NCBI GenBank assembly: GCA_964366055.1
Contig: CAYISE010000004.1
Coordinates: 1 to 39,048 of the forward strand
Source of the DNA: JBBTQX01 sp964366055
GTDB lineage: Bacteria > Patescibacteriota > Minisyncoccia > UBA6257 > GWB1-50-10
Direction: 5' to 3'
Length of the DNA: 39,048 bases
Shown here: piece by piece, positions 29,194-36,628 of the stretch
How positions within the stretch are numbered: position 1 is the first letter of the stretch
How the letters are laid out: each line of letters opens with the position of its first letter
The notes under the pieces: generated by a model
Told to the model about the DNA's origin: nothing
The model's input: the letters and a program-made list of their open reading frames with translations, nothing else
Database searches by the model: none
Program-made: the position numbers and the translations under genes

Positions 29194-30642
29194 ATGGCTT
29201 CTTACGATGTTTTCTTTTTTAGTTCCTTGTTTTTTCTCGCCGGAGTGGGGCTTCAGAGTTTGAGGATTAATTTTTGGATATTGGCGATAACTGTTGTTTT
29301 AACAACCGTTTTTATTTTCTTTTGGTTTTTGAAAAAGAACCGCCGTTTTCTCTGGCTCGCCGCGCTTTTGCTTTTTATTCTCATCGGTTCGTTGTATTCT
29401 TCGGTTTTCAGCGAAAGTTTTGCTAATAAATATGTCCCCAGCGGAGAGAAATTAAATTTCCAGGGTTTGGTTGTAAATAATCCCGTCCCGAAGGGAAATT
29501 TCCAAAACCTGAAAGTGGAAACGAAATTTTCCGGAAATAAGGTTTATATTCTCGCGAAGGGGCCGCGCTACCCGGAATACCGCTATGGCGATTTACTGGT
29601 TTTAAACGGCGCGGTCAAGAAACCGGCGCCGGAGAATTACGCCCAGTATCTGGCGAAAGAAGGGATAAGCGGCGTGATGTCGTACCCGAAAATAAGTTTA
29701 ACCGCGAGAGACCAAGGTTCACCTCTTAAGTCATTACTTTTCAATCTGAAGGACTCGGTGGTTGAGGCCTTCGGAAGAACGCTTCCCTCCCAAGAGTCGG
29801 CTTTTCTTTCCGGTTTGGTTTTGGGCGAACGGAGCGATTTTTCCCAGGAATTCAAAACGGCGATGCAGGTAAGCGGCACGACTCACTTGGTCGCGCTTTC
29901 CGGTTACAATGTGACGATTATTGTCTTGGCCACGATGAGCGTTTTCGTTTTATTTTTAAGAAGAAAAGTCGCTTTCATTTTTACTTTTCTTTTTCTTTTC
30001 GCTTTCGTGCTGATGACGGGGGCGGAGGCGTCGGTGGTGCGCGCGGCGATTATGGGCGTGCTCGTGGTGCTTGCGAAAGAGAGCGGGCGCGTTTTCAACA
30101 TCCGGAACGCCGTCGTTTTAACCGGTCTCGCGATGGTATTATTGAATCCGAAGATTCTGGTTTTTGACGCGGGGTTTGAACTTTCGTTTCTGGCGCTTCT
30201 GGGAATCATCTATTTAAAACCGGCGCTCGCAAATATATTTCACATGAAAGAAGAACCGGGTATTTTATCTTGGCGGGAAAATCTGCTGATGACGGGCGCA
30301 GCCCAGCTGATGGTTGCCCCGATTTTAATCCAGAGTTTCGGGAACTTCTCGCCCGTTTCGCTTTTGTCCAACGTTTTAATTTTGGAATTGATTCCTTTTA
30401 CGATGGCGCTGGGCTTCGGCGTGGCTCTCGTTTCAGGCATTTCTTATTATCTGACTTTGATTGCCAGTTGGTTCGTTTGGCCGCTTTTGAAAATTGAAAC
30501 CGGCATCATAAAATTCTTCGGCGGCTTCAATCTTTCCTTGAACGCATCCCTAAGCTGGGTTTTGATAGCGATGTATTATGCCGTTATCATTTTTTTCATC
30601 ATCCATGTTAACAGAAGGGAAAGGAAAGTTTATATTGAATGA
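29194..30642 (+). CDS. comEC: ComEC/Rec2 DNA-uptake channel, membrane part
   Basis: This 482-residue protein has three N-terminal helices, a soluble OB-like domain (GEKLNFQGLVVNNPVPKGNFQNLKV, about 85-170), and the competence domain. The latter has QESAFLSGLVLGERSDF, AMQVSGTTHLVALSGYNVTIIV (the conserved G-x-x-H-x-x-A-x-S-G block, about 228-249), TGAEASVVRAAIMG and FDAGFELSFLALLGIIYL. ComEC forms the inner-membrane channel for single-stranded DNA during transformation. In most bacteria a C-terminal metallo-beta-lactamase domain is fused; here it is the next gene (30679). A 24-bp palindrome separates the two. This suggests that the organism can take up DNA, a likely nucleotide source in a reduced genome. 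Confidence 0.9.
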   Translation: MASYDVFFFSSLFFLAGVGLQSLRINFWILAITVVLTTVFIFFWFLKKNRRFLWLAALLLFILIGSLYSSVFSESFANKYVPSGEKLNFQGLVVNNPVPKGNFQNLKVETKFSGNKVYILAKGPRYPEYRYGDLLVLNGAVKKPAPENYAQYLAKEGISGVMSYPKISLTARDQGSPLKSLLFNLKDSVVEAFGRTLPSQESAFLSGLVLGERSDFSQEFKTAMQVSGTTHLVALSGYNVTIIVLATMSVFVLFLRRKVAFIFTFLFLFAFVLMTGAEASVVRAAIMGVLVVLAKESGRVFNIRNAVVLTGLAMVLLNPKILVFDAGFELSFLALLGIIYLKPALANIFHMKEEPGILSWRENLLMTGAAQLMVAPILIQSFGNFSPVSLLSNVLILELIPFTMALGFGVALVSGISYYLTLIASWFVWPLLKIETGIIKFFGGFNLSLNASLSWVLIAMYYAVIIFFIIHVNRRERKVYIE

Positions 30643-30648
30643 CCCCCA

Positions 30649-30672
30649 GGTGCTACAGTTAACTGTAGCACC
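30649..30672 (+). repeat. 24-bp palindrome, GGTG...CACC family, variant copy
   Basis: The half GGTGCTACAGTT is followed by its exact reverse complement. Compared with the copies at 14809 and 31577, several positions differ in both arms together, so pairing is kept and the TATAAT string is lost. It sits between the two comEC genes. Confidence 0.8.
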
Positions 30673-30678
30673 ATAAAT

Positions 30679-31566
30679 ATGATTGATTTTGCATATAAAT
30701 TAATCAAGGGGAATTTTAAGAAAGCCGTTTTTTATCTGGCGTTATTTTTTATTCTGGATGTTCTGGTTTTCTGGCAGATCGCGGACGGCGCTTCGGAAAA
30801 CAGGAAACTCTCCGTGTATTTTCTACCGGTCGGCCAGGGGGATAGCGAGCTGGTCATTTTGCCGGGCGGAGTGAAAATTTTGATTGACGGCGGTCCGCCG
30901 AACGCGTTCGTCCTGAAAAATCTGGACCGGATTCTTTCTTCCCGCGACCGCTATCTGGATATCGTGGCTTTGAGTCACGCCCAATTGGACCATTTCGGCG
31001 GTTTGATTGAGGTGCTAAAACGCTATGACATCGGTGTTTTCGTTTGGAACGGGGTGCCGGGAGAAACAACCGCCGCTGGTTATTTGATGGAGGTTATAAA
31101 AGAAAGAAATGTTCCGCTCGTTTCGCTCGCGGCGGGGGATATGATTCGGCACGGCGGGAGCGATGTGAAAGTGCTTTGGCCTTTGGCTGGCGAATTGATG
31201 AAGAAACAGGATTTAAACGAAACCGCGCTGGTCTTGGAATTTGAAAGCAACGGTAAGCGCGCGCTTTTTACTGGGGATATCGGCTCAAAGACGGAGAGTA
31301 AAATTGCGGGCGAGTATTTAGACCGCGTTGATATTTTAAAGGTTGGCCACCACGGTTCAAAATTTTCCTCTTCGGCGAATTTCCTGAATGCGATACAGCC
31401 CGCAGTAGCGATAATTGAAGTAGGGAAAAACAGTTACGGCCATCCGACCGCGGAGGCGTTAAAAAGATTATTGGATGTCGGCGCGAGAATTTTCCGCACC
31501 GACCGGGACGGCTTGCTAAAATTTGAAACCGACGGCGGCGCGCTCAAAATTTTCAAAATCCAGTGA
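30679..31566 (+). CDS. ComEC-type metallo-beta-lactamase-fold protein (split ComEC C-terminus)
   Basis: This 295-residue protein has an N-terminal membrane helix (AVFYLALFFILDVLVFW, about 16-32), then VYFLPVGQGDSELVILPGG (the V-G-Q-G-D-S motif), ILIDGGP, the metal motif region LSHAQLDHFGGL (about 94-105), LFTGDIG, and VGHHGSKFSSS. These are the motifs of the nuclease-like domain normally fused to ComEC, where it probably degrades the non-transported strand. The canonical H-x-H-x-D-H reads H-A-Q-L-D-H, so the second ligand is Gln (ComEC proteins often have Asp there). The membrane helix keeps it next to the channel encoded upstream. Confidence 0.87.
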   Translation: MIDFAYKLIKGNFKKAVFYLALFFILDVLVFWQIADGASENRKLSVYFLPVGQGDSELVILPGGVKILIDGGPPNAFVLKNLDRILSSRDRYLDIVALSHAQLDHFGGLIEVLKRYDIGVFVWNGVPGETTAAGYLMEVIKERNVPLVSLAAGDMIRHGGSDVKVLWPLAGELMKKQDLNETALVLEFESNGKRALFTGDIGSKTESKIAGEYLDRVDILKVGHHGSKFSSSANFLNAIQPAVAIIEVGKNSYGHPTAEALKRLLDVGARIFRTDRDGLLKFETDGGALKIFKIQ

Positions 31567-31575
31567 GCGAAAATT

Positions 31576-31601
31576 GGGTGGTATAATCAATTATACCACC
31601 C
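31576..31601 (+). repeat. 26-bp palindrome, GGTG...CACC family, copy 4
   Basis: The core 24 bp (31577-31600) is the same as at 14809-14832, although the two are 16.8 kb apart; the flanking pair here is G/C instead of A/T. It lies 9 bases after the stop of the MBL gene and may end that transcript. Confidence 0.85.
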
Positions 31602-31635
31602 GCTATTGATTTTATTTGTCTCATCCATATTTTTT

Positions 31636-31644
31636 TGGTAGGAT
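31636..31644 (+). promoter_or_regulatory. Extended -10 before aspS
   Basis: TGG plus TAGGAT (31636-31644), overlapping GATAAT 31642-31647. ATG 31657 is about 6 bases from the expected start site; no Shine-Dalgarno is present. Confidence 0.4.
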
Positions 31645-31656
31645 AATAACATTCTT

Positions 31657-33060
31657 ATGCGAACATTAGCGGCGGAGATCGCCGGAAAAGAAGGGAAGAA
31701 GGTGGAACTCATCGGCTGGGTGGATGTCCGGCGCGACCACGGCAAACTTATTTTTATTGATTTGCGGGACCGGAGCGGCGTGACCCAGGTGGTTTTTAAT
31801 CCTAAAGATGAAGAACTGCGCGTGCGGGCGGAGAAATTGCGCTCTGAGTGGGTAGTCAGAATAAAAGGAATGGTGAACAAACGGCCGGCGGGGATGGAAA
31901 ATCCGAAAATTCCGAGCGGATATTATGAAGTGTCCGCCGCGAACTTGGAAATTCTGGCCGAGGCGAAAACCCCGCCCTTTGACCTAAACGGGGATGGCCG
32001 CGAGATTAATGAAGAAATCCGGATGAAGTACCGCTACCTAGATTTGCGCCGGCCCCGGATGAAACAAAATCTCCGCAGGCGCGCCGAAATAAATAATTTT
32101 ATCCGCGAGTTTCTCTCGGAGCGCGAATTTGTGGAAGTGGAAACGCCTTATATCAGTAAATCCACGCCTGAGGGAGCGCGGGATTATTTGGTGCCCTCGC
32201 GCGTCTATCCCGGGAAATTTTACGCCTTGCCCCAATCGCCCCAACAGTATAAGCAGCTCTTGATGGTGGCCGGGCTTGAGCGATATTTCCAAATCGCGCG
32301 CTGTTTTAGGGATGAGGACACCCGCGGCGACCGCCAGCCCGAGTTCACCCAGCTGGATATTGAAAAAAGTTTCACCGAGCAGGAGGAGATTTTGAATTTA
32401 GTTGAGGAACTCTTTGTTTCGCTCGTGAAAAAACTCTATCCCGAGAAAAAAATCCGGCAAACACCCTTCCCGCGGATGTCTTACAAAGGAGTAATAGAAA
32501 AATATGGGTCGGATAAGCCCGACTTGAGAAAAGATAAAAATGACCCGAATGAATTGGCCTTCTTGTTCGTGGCGGATTTTCCGGCTTTTGAGTGGCGAGA
32601 AACCGAAAAACGATGGGACGCGGTACATCATCCTTTCACCCAGCCGAGAGTGAAAGATGTGGAGGACTTCAAAAATAAATTCAAGGAGAACCCGGCGGAG
32701 ATTCTCGCCGACCAATATGATCTGGTCTTGAACGGCTATGAAATCGCCGGCGGTTCAATCCGGATTCACGATTCGGCGCTCTTACAGGCGGTGTTTGAAG
32801 CAATGGGCAACAAGCGCGAAGAAGTGCTCGCGAAATTCGGACATATGCTGGAGGCGTTTTCTTACGGCGTGCCGCCGCACGGCGGAATCGCGGCGGGATT
32901 GGACAGATTTGTCGCCATTCTCCAAAATGAACCGAACATCCGCGAGGTCATCGCGTTTCCGAAAACCGGCGACGGAAAGGATCTAATGATGGATAGTCCG
33001 TCGGAGGTCTCCAAAGAGCAATTGAAAGAACTGCATTTAAAGATAGAGAAAGAAAAATGA
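31657..33060 (+). CDS. aspS: Aspartate--tRNA ligase without the GAD insertion domain
   Basis: This 467-residue class IIb synthetase has an N-terminal OB anticodon-binding domain (VELIGWVDVRRDHGKLIFIDLRDRSGVTQ), motif 1 region (FVEVETPYISKSTPEGARDYLVPSR), motif 2 (FQIARCFRDEDTRGDRQPEFTQLD, about 210-233) and motif 3 (GIAAGLDRFVAIL). Sequence blocks are of the bacterial type (YGSDKPDLR). In bacteria an insertion (GAD) domain of over 100 residues follows SDKPDLR; here only about 10 residues separate it from FLFVADFPAFEW, so the domain is missing. That explains the length of 467 instead of about 590. It is coupled to ndk by ATGA. Confidence 0.95.
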   Translation: MRTLAAEIAGKEGKKVELIGWVDVRRDHGKLIFIDLRDRSGVTQVVFNPKDEELRVRAEKLRSEWVVRIKGMVNKRPAGMENPKIPSGYYEVSAANLEILAEAKTPPFDLNGDGREINEEIRMKYRYLDLRRPRMKQNLRRRAEINNFIREFLSEREFVEVETPYISKSTPEGARDYLVPSRVYPGKFYALPQSPQQYKQLLMVAGLERYFQIARCFRDEDTRGDRQPEFTQLDIEKSFTEQEEILNLVEELFVSLVKKLYPEKKIRQTPFPRMSYKGVIEKYGSDKPDLRKDKNDPNELAFLFVADFPAFEWRETEKRWDAVHHPFTQPRVKDVEDFKNKFKENPAEILADQYDLVLNGYEIAGGSIRIHDSALLQAVFEAMGNKREEVLAKFGHMLEAFSYGVPPHGGIAAGLDRFVAILQNEPNIREVIAFPKTGDGKDLMMDSPSEVSKEQLKELHLKIEKEK

Positions 33061-33653
33061 AAAAAGAAAGAACCTTAGTGCTCATTAAGCCCGACGGAGT
33101 GCAAAGAGGCCTGATCGGAGAGATTGTGAAACGTTATGAACGGAGCGGCTTGAAATTAGTCGGTTTGAAAGTATCGGTGCCGGCGGCCGATTTCATTCGC
33201 AGACATTACACGGTGGACCCGGAATGGTTCGTAAAAACGGGGATGAAGACCATTGAGTCGTATCGGAAGAAAGGGAAAACCCCGCCCTCGGAGGACCCGA
33301 AGAAGATTGCGGAAATTATTTTGAATAATTTGATTAAATTCATGACCTCAGGGCCGGTCGTCGCGATGGTCTGGCAGGGAGCGCATGCCGCGGGAATCGT
33401 GAAAAAAATTACCGGCGGCACAGAGCCACTCACATCCGAATTGGGAACGATTCGCGGCGATTTCACCATTGACTCGTACGAACTTGCCGATTTTGACGGC
33501 CGCGCGGTGCGAAATCTGGTTCATTGTTCCAGCGCTAAAGAGGAGGCGGAGAAGGAAATCGCGCTCTGGTTCAAGCCGGAAGAGGTCTTGAATTACCGTC
33601 TTATAAATGAAGCCATTCTCTACGACGTGAATCTTGACGGAATTCTGGAATAA
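33057..33653 (+). CDS. ndk: Nucleoside diphosphate kinase, long form
   Basis: This 198-residue protein starts ERTLVLIKPDGVQRGLIGEI (the nucleotide-binding KPD), has FMTSGPVVAMVWQG, and carries the active-site His in RNLVHCSSAKEEAEKEIALWF. NDK transfers phosphate between nucleotides through that His to keep NTP pools balanced. The usual length is about 140-150. An insert of about 40 residues (HYTVDPEWFVKTGMKTIESYRKKGKTPP onward) replaces the short Kpn-loop approach before FMTSGP, and the C-terminus is longer (VLNYRLINEAILYDVNLDG). Long NDKs of this kind are known in some archaea and CPR; the insert may alter oligomer contacts. Translationally coupled to aspS. Confidence 0.92.
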   Translation: MKKERTLVLIKPDGVQRGLIGEIVKRYERSGLKLVGLKVSVPAADFIRRHYTVDPEWFVKTGMKTIESYRKKGKTPPSEDPKKIAEIILNNLIKFMTSGPVVAMVWQGAHAAGIVKKITGGTEPLTSELGTIRGDFTIDSYELADFDGRAVRNLVHCSSAKEEAEKEIALWFKPEEVLNYRLINEAILYDVNLDGILE

Positions 33654-33700
33654 GAGTGAGATTTCGCATTCCTGTCAATTTTTTATGCACATGTCGCTAC

Positions 33701-33727
33701 TTGAAGCGGCGCGGGCGGGGGTATAAT
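33701..33727 (+). promoter_or_regulatory. Promoter upstream of the envelope/thiol cluster
   Basis: TTGAAG (33701-33706) and a perfect TATAAT (33722-33727) with a short 15-base GC-rich spacer. It is followed by a leader with several possible stems: GATCC/GGATC (about 33735-33759) and TTCAATGC/GCATTGAA (about 33791-33828). The 261 bases between ndk and 33915 hold this and no gene. Confidence 0.4.
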
Positions 33728-33914
33728 TAGTAGTGATCCTGCTCGTTAGATTCCGGATCAAATAATCCTTATTAGGGATACCCGATTGTTCAATGCGACG
33801 GAGAATTTATTTTTTCTTAAGCATTGAATCTAGGTAATACCCACTTTGGCACAGGCCGGGATTAATCTAGGAGCGGGATTTGTTTTTTTCTGCGGATTTG
33901 ATATTATAAATTCA

Positions 33915-34334
33915 ATGAGGTTTTTGTTGACCGGCGCCATTTTAATGAGTTTGATTGCGGTAAGCGTTTTCGGATTTATCGGTTTGAATCAATCGCATCA
34001 ACATCAAGAGAGTGAGAACTGTCTCGCCAATGTCGCGCAGGGCGTGACCTGTCCGGTGAAGGATGGAATTTTCGCTTTCGCGGTATTTCACATTAAAGCG
34101 CTCAAAGGTTTGAGCCAAGCGGTTTTCTTCAGCGTTTCGCCGATATTTTTAATCGCGCTTCTATTGTTCGTTATTAGTTTATCGGTAGCCGTTTTTTGGA
34201 ATGCTCCGAAATTTGTCTTAAGTAAAAGTTATTTTAAGAAAAATTACGGATATAAAATTCGCGATGTCGGCCCGGGAATAATCTCTTGGCTGGCTTATCA
34301 TGAACATTCCCCGTCTTTTTCCGCGGGCGCGTAA
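33915..34334 (+). CDS. Small membrane protein with Cys/His loop, unknown
   Basis: ATG 33915 gives 139 residues; TTG 33846 would add 23 residues that are not needed, because MRFLLTGAILMSLIAVSVFGFIG forms a complete membrane helix or signal anchor. A loop follows with LNQSHQHQESENCLANVAQGVTCPV (His/His/Cys/Cys), then a second helix (FFSVSPIFLIALLLFVISLSVAVFW) and a basic tail. The His-rich and Cys-containing loop lies outside if the first helix exports it, and could bind a metal. No family is recognised. It is first in a row with DUF1573, CcdA and thioredoxin genes, but a strong terminator (34373) separates it from them. Confidence 0.6.
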   Translation: MRFLLTGAILMSLIAVSVFGFIGLNQSHQHQESENCLANVAQGVTCPVKDGIFAFAVFHIKALKGLSQAVFFSVSPIFLIALLLFVISLSVAVFWNAPKFVLSKSYFKKNYGYKIRDVGPGIISWLAYHEHSPSFSAGA

Positions 34335-34372
34335 TCCCAAATTACTGTCGGGTAATTTTGGGTTTGCGCCCT

Positions 34373-34394
34373 AATCCCTTGCAAGGGATTTTTT
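34373..34394 (+). terminator. Intrinsic terminator
   Basis: AATCCCTTG followed by CAAGGGATT (34373-34390) is a perfect palindrome running into TTTT. Just upstream, CCCAAATTAC with GTAATTTTGGG, enclosed by GGGCGC/GCGCCC (about 34325-34370), forms another nested hairpin. Confidence 0.65.
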
Positions 34395-34417
34395 GTCGCG
34401 CGAATAAATAAAAATAA

Positions 34418-34927
34418 ATGATTAAAAATAAAAAATTATACATTGGGTTGGCCGTAGGGATTCTGGCGGCCATAGCGCTTGTCGCCGTTTCCTATCCGGA
34501 CTCCCAAAAAGGAAAAACATCGGACAAAGCGGCGGCGCTGGGTCTGATTTCTTCTCTCGCCGCGCCGGAAATAAATTACGATTTCGGCACCGTTTCCATG
34601 GCGGCCGGCAAAGTGGCGCACGAATTTGAAATTCAAAACAATTCCTCTTCCACGCTTTCTCTGGACAAACTTTACACCTCCTGCATGTGCACGGGCGCTT
34701 ATTTCGTGAGCGCGGGCGATAGAATCGGGCCCTTCGGGATGCCCGGCCACGGGTTCGTGCCCGGCCTTGGTCAGAGAATGGAAGCCGGTGAAAAGGCGAA
34801 AATAGAGGTGGTCTTTGACCCGGCGGCGCACGGTCCGGCGGGAGTCGGCCCGATTGTCCGGGGGATTTATTTGGAATCAGCCGGCAGTGTAAAAGAATTC
34901 GGCATTAAAGCGGTCGTGATACCATGA
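34418..34927 (+). CDS. DUF1573 family exported protein
   Basis: This 169-residue protein has an N-terminal membrane anchor or signal (LYIGLAVGILAAIALVAVSYP), then a beta-sandwich domain: INYDFGTVSMAAGKVAHEFEIQNNSSSTLSLDKLYTSCMCTGAYF. FGTV and the T-S-C-x-C-T motif are characteristic of DUF1573. A late GEKAKIEVVFDPAAHGPAGVGPI block completes the fold. These are Ig-like extracytoplasmic proteins; the two cysteines, two residues apart, could be reduced or metallated. Its TGA overlaps the ATG of the CcdA gene, so it is probably a client or partner of that thiol carrier. Confidence 0.85.
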   Translation: MIKNKKLYIGLAVGILAAIALVAVSYPDSQKGKTSDKAAALGLISSLAAPEINYDFGTVSMAAGKVAHEFEIQNNSSSTLSLDKLYTSCMCTGAYFVSAGDRIGPFGMPGHGFVPGLGQRMEAGEKAKIEVVFDPAAHGPAGVGPIVRGIYLESAGSVKEFGIKAVVIP

Positions 34928-35706
34928 ATAAAAAATTTCTGGGAATTATTATAGGCATCGCGGTTTTCGCGGGGTTGGTGGCGGCATTGAGATTCTCCTC
35001 GGGGAGCGCCTCGCTTTTGTGGCAGTGGAGCGGCGGCGGAAAATTCTTAATGCCTCTCGTTCTGGTCTCGGCGGCGATTGACAGCATTAATCCCTGCGCC
35101 TTTTCGGTTTTGCTCCTGACTATCGCTTTTCTCTTCGGTCTGGGAAAAATCCGTTCCGGGGTCTTGAAAATCGGCGGCTTCTACATTTTCGGGGTCTTCA
35201 CGGCTTATCTTTTAATCGGATTGGGTATTCTCCAAGCGCTGCACATCTTTAACGTTCCGCATTTTATGGCCAAGGTCGGCGCGCTGCTTCTCGTGGCGCT
35301 GGGGCTTATCGGCATTATTAATGAATTTTTCCCGTCTTTCCCGATTAAGTTGAAAATTCCGAAGGCCAGTCACGCGACGATGGCAAAATTAATGGAAAAG
35401 GCCTCGGTGCCCACCGCCTTCATTTTGGGAATGTTGGTGGGGCTTTGCGAATTTCCCTGCACCGGCGGGCCGTACATAATGATTCTGGGATTGCTCCACG
35501 ATAATGGCACCTATTTCAGCGGTCTGGGATATCTTTTAATTTATAACCTCGTCTTCATTTTGCCGCTCGTCCTGATACTGCTTGCGGCGGGTGACCGGGC
35601 GGTCTTGGACAAAATTCAGGAGTGGCGTAAGAATAATATGAAAAGGTTCCATTTATGGGGCGGCGTGATAGTCATTCTTTTAGGCATATTTATTTTTCTA
35701 GTTTAA
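34924..35706 (+). CDS. CcdA/DsbD-type transmembrane thiol-disulfide carrier
   Basis: This 260-residue protein has an N-terminal helix and then the six-helix CcdA core: SAAIDSINPCAFSVLLLTIAFLFGLG (first Cys in N-P-C-A, about residue 58) and GMLVGLCEFPCTGGPYIMILGL (Cys-x3-Cys, second redox Cys, about 178-182). The two cysteines carry electrons from cytoplasmic thioredoxin across the membrane. The upstream DUF1573 protein and the downstream membrane thioredoxin (36242) are natural acceptors. An N-terminal extension of about 40 residues is longer than in plain CcdA. Confidence 0.9.
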   Translation: MNKKFLGIIIGIAVFAGLVAALRFSSGSASLLWQWSGGGKFLMPLVLVSAAIDSINPCAFSVLLLTIAFLFGLGKIRSGVLKIGGFYIFGVFTAYLLIGLGILQALHIFNVPHFMAKVGALLLVALGLIGIINEFFPSFPIKLKIPKASHATMAKLMEKASVPTAFILGMLVGLCEFPCTGGPYIMILGLLHDNGTYFSGLGYLLIYNLVFILPLVLILLAAGDRAVLDKIQEWRKNNMKRFHLWGGVIVILLGIFIFLV

Positions 35707-35710
35707 ATCT

Positions 35711-36235
35711 ATGGATAAAAATCTGGATAAGTTAATGGAAAAAATCTCCGAGTTAAGATTGAAAACCGGAGTGGATTTATCGCTGGACGAGGACCTGAGC
35801 ATCGCCGTGATGAACTTAATGAGTTTGGAAGAACATTTTTTCTTCACGGCGGAGAAGACCAAAAAGGACGAGTATTTTGATTTTCTTCGCGAAACGCGGG
35901 AGATGAGAAAAGAGTTGCTCGCGCGGCTGATTGATAAGCACGAAGGAGAGACGTGGTGCGTCTCCAAACATCTGCTCGCGGCGACTATGCGGTTGATGGA
36001 AGTGGGGACGAAATTGGAGGGAGCGGGGAAGCGCGAGGAAGCGAAGGAGATGTTTGATAAGGCCTACCGTTTGTACGCCTTATTTTGGGGATTACGGCTA
36101 AAATTAATTAAGACGGAGGGATTGAGAAAAATATCGGATGATAAATTGAACATTCACGATGAAAAAGGAAACGGCGGCCGACCGTGGAGTTACGAAGAAA
36201 TCGTCAGCAAGTTAGTTGATTGTTGCGGCGAATAA
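35711..36235 (+). CDS. Unknown helical protein in the thiol cluster
   Basis: This 174-residue protein is almost all helix and without membrane segments. Blocks that look conserved: AVMNLMSLEEHFFFTAEKT, FLRETREMRKELLARLID, GETWCVSKHLLAATMRLMEVGTKL, and AYRLYALFWGLRLKL. A Glu-Glu-His and a Cys-x3-His could bind a metal, and a pair CC lies near the end. I do not know the family. It lies between ccdA (4 bases) and the membrane thioredoxin gene (6 bases), so it is made with them; whether it takes part in redox transfer is inference from position only. Confidence 0.7.
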   Translation: MDKNLDKLMEKISELRLKTGVDLSLDEDLSIAVMNLMSLEEHFFFTAEKTKKDEYFDFLRETREMRKELLARLIDKHEGETWCVSKHLLAATMRLMEVGTKLEGAGKREEAKEMFDKAYRLYALFWGLRLKLIKTEGLRKISDDKLNIHDEKGNGGRPWSYEEIVSKLVDCCGE

Positions 36236-36241
36236 AAATAT

Positions 36242-36628
36242 ATGAGCGCGAAAAATACATTCGTCTTGGCGGGGATATTAGTTTTGGTTTTAATTGTCTT
36301 TTCCCTGATATGGTATTGGACGGGTGCCGGTAGCGGTAAACCAAACCCGGCATTGGATAGTTTCGCGATGTGTTTAAGAGACAAGCAGGTAACGATGTAC
36401 GGCGCTTACTGGTGTTCGCACTGCCAGAACGAGAAACGGGCCTTCGGCGATTCATTCAGGTTTGTGCCCTATGTGGAGTGCACGCGGGAAACGGCGAAGT
36501 GCGCGGCGGCGGGAATAGAAGGTTTCCCGACTTGGATTTTTCCGGACGGGAGAAAACTCGTGGGAGAGCAAGGATTGCGGAGAATTTCCCAGGAGAGCGG
36601 GTGTCCTTATGAAAATCAAAAACTTTGA
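36242..36628 (+). CDS. Membrane-anchored thioredoxin-like protein (VKOR-partner type)
   Basis: This 128-residue protein has an N-terminal helix (TFVLAGILVLVLIVFSLIWYW, about 5-25), then a compact thioredoxin domain: VTMYGAYWCSHCQNEKRAFG (active site C-S-H-C, about 58-61), FVPYVECTRETAKCAAAGIEGFPTWIFPDG (cis-Pro in F-P-T) and a C-terminal Cys. YGAYWCSHCQNEK is typical of the thioredoxin domains fused to vitamin-K-epoxide-reductase-like proteins, but no VKOR is present here. The domain should lie outside the membrane and receive electrons from the CcdA-type carrier. It overlaps the glycerate kinase gene by 20 bases. Confidence 0.87.
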   Translation: MSAKNTFVLAGILVLVLIVFSLIWYWTGAGSGKPNPALDSFAMCLRDKQVTMYGAYWCSHCQNEKRAFGDSFRFVPYVECTRETAKCAAAGIEGFPTWIFPDGRKLVGEQGLRRISQESGCPYENQKL

